In this document: positions 7,320 to 10,961 of the stretch, one piece after another | Layout of the letters: the number at the start of each line of letters is the position of its first letter | Position numbering within the stretch: the first letter of the stretch is position 1 | Source of the DNA: Candidatus Aminicenantes bacterium UBA876 | Lineage (GTDB): Bacteria; Acidobacteriota; Aminicenantia; UBA2199 | DNA: 10,961 nucleotides | Reading direction: 5' to 3' | Assembly: GCA_002294665.1 (NCBI GenBank) | Contig: DBFQ01000111.1 | Span: 1-10,961, forward strand | The notes under the pieces: generated by a model | What the model was told of the DNA's origin: nothing | The model's database searches: none | Seen by the model: only the letters and a program-made list of their open reading frames with translations | Made by a program: the position numbers and the translations under genes

Positions 7320-8878
7320 GGCACAAGCACGGATTTTTTCTGGCGGCGCTGTTGGTGGCTGCCGCGGCCGGGCTGACCGTTCGCTTCTATTCAATCATGG
7401 CGATTCGTTTTTCGGGATCCTCGTTGCGCCACCTGGCCGCGGCGGCGAAACTCAACCCGGTCAATCCCGAAATCAAGCGCAGGTTGGGTTCCGCCTGGAT
7501 CCAGGCCGGTCAGACCGAGGCCGGCATTGAATGCCTGAAACGATCGTTGAAAGCCGATCCATTTCGCTCGGAAACCTGGCTGGAACTGGCTGGGGCGCAC
7601 CTGACCGATCCGGTGCAGCGTGAACGCCATTTTGAACAGGGCATTGCCGAATTGCGCACTGCCGCGCGACTCGGGCCGGGAAGGCCGGAACTGTCTTTGC
7701 GGGTTGCCACGGAATTGCTGCGTTTGTGGCCTCTGCTGGATAAAGACGGCCAAAAAGAGTGCCGTGAGCGCCTGATTCGGGGAATTGTTTACATGAAACC
7801 GGAACAGGTGGATGCCATGGTCCGCGACTGGTACCGCTATTCCCGCTCATGGGATTTGCTGGCGGGAGTTTTGGAGAGGTGTCCGGATGCTTGTGACCGG
7901 GTATCCGCGCGCCTTTTGGAATTGGGCGCGCCCCTGGAGTGGCGCTGGCGCTTGCTGGACGCGAGCGAGAAAAGGCGTTACGCGCAGATTCGTTCCCGGT
8001 ACGCGGACATGGAACGGTATGGAATGGATATTCCAAACCTTGAAAGAATGATAGACGACCTGGACACGATCCGGGGATATTCACGCCTGCTTGATTCCGA
8101 AAACATGGATTGGGTAAGATACCGCAATTTCCGTGAAGTCCTGCTCTTCAAAGTCATGGAGCAGTCATTGCGGAATTTTGAGCGAACTCCTCAAGATGTG
8201 TCGATGCCCGAAATTCTGGCACAGGTGGAAAGGTTGATCGCACAGACGCGGATTGTGGACCTGGCTGATTTTCCGCGGCGCTTATCGGATCTTGGCGTCC
8301 TGAAATCCGATCATTCGCGAGACCGTATAATGCAGATCCGCCTGGATCTGCGTGTCGGAGATCATGCCGGCGCCCTGGAAAATGCTCAGCAGCTTTTGCC
8401 GGTACTGCAAACAGGGCAGGTAGTTGAGGTCGGGCTGATGGCGGTTCGCGCCGCAATTGCCGTGCGCCTGATGACAATGGCGCTGCGACAGGTTGAAGAC
8501 CTCTTGAAACGTGATCCGGCAAACATCGAGGTTCGTTGGCGGTGGGTGCAGATCAAGCGTTTTCTGCGTGAAGACGTTTCTGAGAACGATCTGGAAGTTT
8601 TGCAGAACGCCAGCCTGCTGAGAATTTCACGAAATGGCGCAGCAGCCGGGAAAATTCCGTTGGTGGAAGACGTTCGCGCCGGCATCGATGTGCCCGAAGG
8701 ACCTTTCGGGGGCCGTCGCCTGCTTCAGGTTTACCTGAATCACGCCATCCTGTTGGAAAAATACCTGGATGATTCCGAGCAAATCGTGTGGCTGGATCTG
8801 CCCGTTCCCACCGAACTCGACGAGATGCCGATGGTGGAAGCGAAAGTGGTTGAAGTGAAAACTTATAGTGAAAAGTGA
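7316..8878 (+). CDS. Membrane-anchored helical-repeat (TPR-like) partner of the Wzy/WaaL protein, copy 2
   Basis: A 520-residue protein whose GTG overlaps the upstream TGA (GTGA), exactly as in the first pair. A short basic N-terminus precedes a hydrophobic anchor at about residues 7-28. TPR-like helices follow (AKLNPVNPEIKRRLGSAWIQ, then LKADPFRSETWLELAGAH). The middle aligns with the protein at 1065 almost without gaps: LWPLL before WYRYSR (Trp172), then GYSRLL. The C-terminal beta-rich part has VYLNHAILLEKY (Asn475) and ends VEVKTYSEK. The final residues and the stop codon are encoded by 7-bp GTGAAAA repeats, so the last five or so residues probably come from repeat sequence; the paralogue stops at VEVKIR. 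No named family is recognised. It is probably a periplasm-facing accessory of the co-translated polymerase/ligase (inference from coupling and duplication). Confidence 0.82.
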   Translation: MRHKHGFFLAALLVAAAAGLTVRFYSIMAIRFSGSSLRHLAAAAKLNPVNPEIKRRLGSAWIQAGQTEAGIECLKRSLKADPFRSETWLELAGAHLTDPVQRERHFEQGIAELRTAARLGPGRPELSLRVATELLRLWPLLDKDGQKECRERLIRGIVYMKPEQVDAMVRDWYRYSRSWDLLAGVLERCPDACDRVSARLLELGAPLEWRWRLLDASEKRRYAQIRSRYADMERYGMDIPNLERMIDDLDTIRGYSRLLDSENMDWVRYRNFREVLLFKVMEQSLRNFERTPQDVSMPEILAQVERLIAQTRIVDLADFPRRLSDLGVLKSDHSRDRIMQIRLDLRVGDHAGALENAQQLLPVLQTGQVVEVGLMAVRAAIAVRLMTMALRQVEDLLKRDPANIEVRWRWVQIKRFLREDVSENDLEVLQNASLLRISRNGAAAGKIPLVEDVRAGIDVPEGPFGGRRLLQVYLNHAILLEKYLDDSEQIVWLDLPVPTELDEMPMVEAKVVEVKTYSEK

Positions 8879-8888
8879 AAAGTGAAAA
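8855..8888. repeat. GTGAAAA 7-bp repeats spanning a gene's 3' end
   Basis: Exact GTGAAAA units lie at 8855-8861, 8868-8874, 8875-8881 and 8882-8888; the last three are in direct tandem. Another copy lies at 8913-8919 and another at 9410-9416. The stop codon at 8876-8878 lies inside the third unit. Confidence 0.8.
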
Positions 8889-8933
8889 GATAAATTCCCA
8901 AAGTGCACATGAGTGAAAAGGGAAAAAAAGTAT

Positions 8934-8954
8934 CAGGTGGCAGGAGGCAGGAGA
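8934..8954. repeat. Three 7-bp units CAGGTGG / CAGGAGG / CAGGAGA
   Basis: Units begin at 8934, 8941 and 8948 and differ by one base each. They are followed by a truncated CAGACC. This is a separate heptamer family from the GTGAAAA array just upstream. Confidence 0.65.
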
Positions 8955-8964
8955 CAGACCTTTT

Positions 8965-8975
8965 GCCCTTCGGGC
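8965..8975 (+). terminator. Small GC hairpin, possible weak terminator
   Basis: GCCC TTC GGGC can form a four-base-pair stem with a three-base loop, followed by only three T residues. It lies 86 bases after the stop at 8878. The short stem and short T run make it a poor intrinsic terminator. It is the only candidate I see between the two transcription units. Confidence 0.2.
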
Positions 8976-8977
8976 TT

Positions 8978-9005
8978 TGAATAAAGAATAAGGAAGAAAG
9001 AATAA
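8978..9005. repeat. 7-bp tandem array TGAATAA / AGAATAA / GGAAGAA
   Basis: Four units lie in register: TGAATAA at 8978, AGAATAA at 8985 and 8999, GGAAGAA at 8992. TGAATAA and AGAATAA are identical to units at 2680 and 2694 in the other large gap about 6.3 kb away. Confidence 0.7.
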
Positions 9006-9067
9006 AAAACCAGGAAAAAACAATTGAGGTTCAGTTTAATTTGATGCAATGTTTTATGTTTTTGTTT

Positions 9068-9097
9068 GGTTCATTTAAATTTGGATCATTTAAATTT
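9068..9097. repeat. 15-bp direct repeat, two copies, AT-rich
   Basis: GGTTCATTTAAATTT (9068-9082) is followed directly by GGATCATTTAAATTT (9083-9097), with a single mismatch. Each copy contains the palindrome ATTTAAAT. Confidence 0.75.
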
Positions 9098-9102
9098 GTT
9101 TG

Positions 9103-9151
9103 GGATTTCGGATTTGAATGAAGATGGCAAATGGCAATTGGCGAGGGGCAG
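9103..9151. repeat. Degenerate 7-bp array (GGATTTC ... ATGGCAA ... GGGGCAG)
   Basis: Seven consecutive 7-bp units can be laid out: GGATTTC at 9103 and GGATTTG at 9110, AATGAAG at 9117, ATGGCAA at 9124 and again at 9131, TTGGCGA at 9138, GGGGCAG at 9145. The two ATGGCAA copies are exact. Neighbouring units are similar and distant ones differ, as if the unit drifts along the array. Confidence 0.6.
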
Positions 9152-9188
9152 GAGCGTCAAGTTGAAAGTGAGAAGGCATCACCGTTGT

Positions 9189-9263
9189 GAGGGTACAAGG
9201 GAGTTCCAGTGATGAGGAACCTTCCAGATCGGTGATGGCCCGAAAGGGTACGAGTGATGAGGA
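9189..9263. repeat. Imperfect direct repeat AGGGTAC ... AGTGATGAGGA
   Basis: AGGGTAC (9190-9196) and AGTGATGAGGA (9208-9218) are separated by 11 bases. The same two blocks recur at 9245-9251 and 9253-9263 with only one base between them. The right copy looks like the left one with ten bases deleted, or the left one carries an insert. The insert contains GTTCC, which can pair with GGAAC at 9216-9220. Confidence 0.6.
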
Positions 9264-9291
9264 TATCTTTTGAGTTAACTGTGCTTCCTCC

Positions 9292-9318
9292 CTCAACTTT
9301 CTCAACTTCCTCAACTTC
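9292..9318. repeat. 9-bp tandem array CTCAACTTT / CTCAACTTC
   Basis: Three units begin at 9292, 9301 and 9310. The CTCAAC core is shared with the 6-bp array at 2723-2773. The reverse complement, GTTGAG, occurs twice in GTTGAGTTGAG at 9369-9379, on the other side of the promoter. Confidence 0.75.
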
Positions 9319-9332
9319 TTTTTCTTTGTTTA

Positions 9333-9361
9333 TTGACATCAGGCGTTTATTTGTTTATACA
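9333..9361 (+). promoter_or_regulatory. Sigma70-type promoter for the secreted TPR gene
   Basis: TTGACA (9333-9338) matches the -35 consensus exactly. It is separated by 17 bases from TATACA (9356-9361), which matches the -10 consensus at five of six positions. Transcription would start near 9368, giving a leader of roughly 56 bases before ATG 9424. It suggests that the last two genes form their own transcription unit. Confidence 0.65.
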
Positions 9362-9409
9362 ATCAATGGTTGAGTTGAGAGGGAAAAAGTGTATCTCGTT
9401 TTGATGAAC

Positions 9410-9430
9410 GTGAAAACTGTAAAATGAAAA
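9410..9430. repeat. GTGAAAA-type heptamers overlapping a start codon
   Basis: GTGAAAA (9410), CTGTAAA (9417) and ATGAAAA (9424) lie in 7-bp register; the last contains the start codon. The stretch GTGAAAACT at 9410-9418 is identical to 8855-8863, at the end of the preceding gene. Confidence 0.45.
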
Positions 9431-10635
9431 AAGCGATAATCCCAATCCTGTCCGCGCTGGTACTCAGCCTGCTTACAGGGCTTGTCGTGGCTGCGGATGG
9501 TTTTTATACCACCGCCCTGGAGGAAGGACAGGCGCTTTTCACCCGGGGTGATTACAAGCAGGCCCTGGAGCGCCTGGAATTTGCCGCTTTCGGATTGCTC
9601 AACCGGCCTGAACTGATGCGCAAGGTACGGGCTTATTCCGCGCTGGCGCTGTTTCAATTGAGTCGTTTTGATGAGGCCCGGGCCGGGCTGGAAGGGATTG
9701 AAAGTGATCCGCGTGCTATCGACTTAAAGGCAGCGGGAATCGATGACGCTGATACAGAACTATTCCATATCATGATCCGCGCGTTGTACCCCGGGAAAAA
9801 GAATGAAACAGGTACGGGTACATTGAGGGCCTTTGAGTTGACGTTCCTTGACGCCTATAAAGCGGCCAGAGAAGAAAACTGGACGCAAGTGGATGCGGGC
9901 ATTTCCAGGTTGGCCGGCTTGATTCCCGATGATCCGCGTATCGCGCTGCTGCGGGGAATGGGGCATATCGGCAGAGGTCGTTTTGGTGACGCCTTCAGAG
10001 TTTTGAAAGCGGTTCGAGAAAGTATCCAGCCGGAATTCCGTGATCGCCTGCTGTTTTCCCTGGTATTGGCCGGTGAACGAGTTGAAGAGTATGGGGAAGC
10101 GCGGCGCGCGTATGATGAAATCCGGGATGAACGTTTGCGTCGCAGCCTCGAGCCGGTCATTCATGCCGTGAACAAGCGGCGGGAACGGGATATCGAAACC
10201 CTGGCTCGGAACTATGAGCGTGGCTTGATGCGCAGGCTGGTTGAACGTTTCCCAAAGGACGATACGCTTGCGTTGGAAATCTGGAAAGCCGCGGTTGAAG
10301 TAAAGCGAATGCCGAAAGACTCCCGCGAAAGAATGGCCCTGGAATTGGCCGCTTTTGAAACAGCGACCAATCGTCAGTATTTCCTGCTCGCCGCTGCCTG
10401 GCTGGAACAGGTTGAGCGCACTCCGCAGGCGCTGAAATTGCTGGAAAAGTCGCGTTACGCGCGGGTTTATTCGGTTGAGAATGTGGAATTGCTGTACATG
10501 ATCGGACGCTTGCAGGGAAAACTGGGAAAAGCGGATCGCGCCCGTGACTTGATGCGGCGGATCCTGGTGCTGCATCCTTCACACGCGGCCGCGAAAAACT
10601 ATCTGGATCGTTTTCAGAACGCAAAAAGTAAATAA
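9424..10635 (+). CDS. Secreted TPR-repeat protein
   Basis: A 403-residue exported protein. MKK plus a hydrophobic core to about residue 22 and VVA-AD at 21-25 form a clear Sec signal peptide with cleavage near Ala23/Ala24; there is no lipobox Cys. Residues about 27-100 hold TPR-like helix pairs (ALFTRGDYKQALERLEFAA, then ALFQLSRFDEARAGLEGI). More TPR-like helices lie at about 320-395 (TPQALKLLEKS, LGKADRARDLMRRILVLHP). The central part is helical with no recognised domain or catalytic motif. The signal peptide supports ATG 9424 although no Shine-Dalgarno sequence is visible before it; the upstream bases are heptamer repeat. A signal peptide gene 20 bases downstream probably shares the transcript. 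It is likely a periplasmic scaffold for protein-protein contacts; a link to polysaccharide export is only positional. It does not visibly share the W-x-RYSR motif of the two anchored proteins. Confidence 0.85.
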   Translation: MKKAIIPILSALVLSLLTGLVVAADGFYTTALEEGQALFTRGDYKQALERLEFAAFGLLNRPELMRKVRAYSALALFQLSRFDEARAGLEGIESDPRAIDLKAAGIDDADTELFHIMIRALYPGKKNETGTGTLRAFELTFLDAYKAAREENWTQVDAGISRLAGLIPDDPRIALLRGMGHIGRGRFGDAFRVLKAVRESIQPEFRDRLLFSLVLAGERVEEYGEARRAYDEIRDERLRRSLEPVIHAVNKRRERDIETLARNYERGLMRRLVERFPKDDTLALEIWKAAVEVKRMPKDSRERMALELAAFETATNRQYFLLAAAWLEQVERTPQALKLLEKSRYARVYSVENVELLYMIGRLQGKLGKADRARDLMRRILVLHPSHAAAKNYLDRFQNAKSK

Positions 10636-10642
10636 AACAAAA

Positions 10643-10649
10643 AAGGAGG
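10643..10649 (+). promoter_or_regulatory. Strong Shine-Dalgarno before the last gene
   Basis: AAGGAGG lies six bases before ATG 10656. It is the best ribosome-binding site in the window and fixes the start of the right-edge gene. Confidence 0.85.
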
Positions 10650-10655
10650 GAGCCC

Positions 10656-10961
10656 ATGCGCGACAAACGGAAAATGATGTCAAGTTTTTGGGTAACCGCG
10701 GTATGTATTGCCTTGGCCTGGCCGGTTGCGGCGACAGCCCAGACTGAATCTCTTGATGGTGTACTGACCGGCGTGGTGCTTCAGAAAGACAAGGAAAACC
10801 CACTGGAAAAAGCCAAAGTGCGCCTGGAATCGGTAAAAAAACAGGATAACAAAAAAAAGGTCTACACATCCCAGCCTACCAACGAGAACGGGTTGTATGC
10901 CTTGACCGGAATTCCTGAGGGGCGCTACAAGGTGATCGTGATTACCAAGAGCGGGCGCAAA
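10656..10961 (+). CDS. Secreted protein with carboxypeptidase-regulatory-like domain, 3' end outside window
   Basis: The first 102 codons are present and open to the window edge. A basic N-terminus (MRDKRKMM) precedes a hydrophobic core to about residue 27, and AATAQ gives a likely Sec cleavage site near residues 28-29. From about residue 37 the chain reads like a CarboxypepD_reg / SpaA-type beta-sandwich: LTGVVL, then PLEKAKVRLES, then TNENGLYALTGIPEGRYKVIV. That is the usual pattern of strand, V-x-L, N-G-x-Y and G-x-Y-x-V. Such domains are common at the N-terminus of larger exported proteins (outer-membrane receptors, surface adhesins), so the rest may hold the functional part. It is 20 bases after the secreted TPR gene and preceded by a strong AAGGAGG, so the two are probably co-transcribed. 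Two A-runs (A7 at 10835-10841, A8 at 10851-10858) encode a Lys-rich loop. Confidence 0.8.
   Translation, partial: MRDKRKMMSSFWVTAVCIALAWPVAATAQTESLDGVLTGVVLQKDKENPLEKAKVRLESVKKQDNKKKVYTSQPTNENGLYALTGIPEGRYKVIVITKSGRK

Larger units (their letters stand above)
8879..9423. other. 545-bp non-coding, repeat-rich gap
   Basis: No credible gene is visible on either strand. The open frames are short, lack ribosome-binding sites and read straight through tandem repeats. The base composition changes block by block: purine-rich heptamers at first, an AT-rich block near 9020-9110, then GC-richer heptamers, an imperfect direct repeat and a pyrimidine-rich 9-bp array. The right end carries a promoter for the downstream gene. 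The separate blocks are listed individually. Confidence 0.75.

Noticed and set aside
8855..9318. CRISPR array
   Set aside because: The repeats are 7-15 bp and contiguous, with no spacers and no cas genes.
9090..9339. Short minus-strand frames (60-74 codons) in the 545-bp gap
   Set aside because: They read through the 9-bp array (giving a Glu-Val repeat) and other repeats, and have no ribosome-binding site.
8879..9423. Insertion-sequence remnant
   Set aside because: No terminal inverted repeats, target-site duplication or transposase fragments are visible.
9760..10575. Antisense open frame (271 codons) opposite the secreted TPR gene
   Set aside because: The + strand gene has a signal peptide and TPR pattern; the antisense product has neither.

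Overview
The window is a piece of an extracellular polysaccharide (capsule, exopolysaccharide or O-antigen-type) assembly locus. All genes are on the + strand. It comes from a bacterium of moderate to fairly high GC content, probably Gram-negative. That reading rests on the fused Wzc-type co-polymerase/kinase, two O-antigen-ligase/Wzy-type membrane proteins, and exported TPR and carboxypeptidase-regulatory-like proteins. The intergenic gaps are full of short degenerate tandem repeats, a style familiar from uncultured lineages such as Acidobacteriota/Aminicenantia or deltaproteobacterial-type genomes. That lineage guess is only a weak inference; there is no rRNA or marker gene here.

Layout. 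1-1068: C-terminal part of a Wzy/WaaL-family membrane protein, cut by the window edge. 1065-2660: a membrane-anchored helical-repeat protein, translationally coupled to it (GTGA overlap). 2661-2862: a gap with a 7-bp tandem array, a 6-bp CCTCAA/CCTTAA array and a consensus extended -10 promoter. 2863-5052: Wzc-like chain-length regulator with BY-kinase domain and a C-terminal tyrosine cluster. 5107-5937: CpsB/CapC/YwqE-type PHP-fold tyrosine phosphatase. 5937-7319: a second Wzy/WaaL-family protein. 7316-8878: a second membrane-anchored helical-repeat protein, again coupled by GTGA. 8879-9423: a 545-bp repeat-rich gap with a good sigma70-type promoter. 9424-10635: secreted TPR protein. 10656 to the window end: secreted protein with a carboxypeptidase-regulatory-like domain, cut by the edge.

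How they work together (inference from families). Wzc and the PHP phosphatase form the kinase/phosphatase pair that cycles tyrosine phosphorylation to control polymerisation and export. The two Wzy/WaaL proteins would polymerise or ligate lipid-linked repeat units at the periplasmic face, each with its own co-translated helical-repeat partner. The two polymerase + partner pairs are paralogous: they share motifs at co-linear positions, similar lengths and the same GTGA coupling, and they flank the kinase/phosphatase genes. The last two exported proteins look like a separate transcription unit with its own promoter; their link to polysaccharide is by position only.

The most distinctive observations are the duplicated polymerase + unnamed-partner module, and a 'vocabulary' of 7-bp units (TTTTGAA, TGAATAA, AGAATAA, GTGAAAA, ATGGCAA) that recurs in register in both large gaps and touches the 3' end of one gene and the start codon of another.
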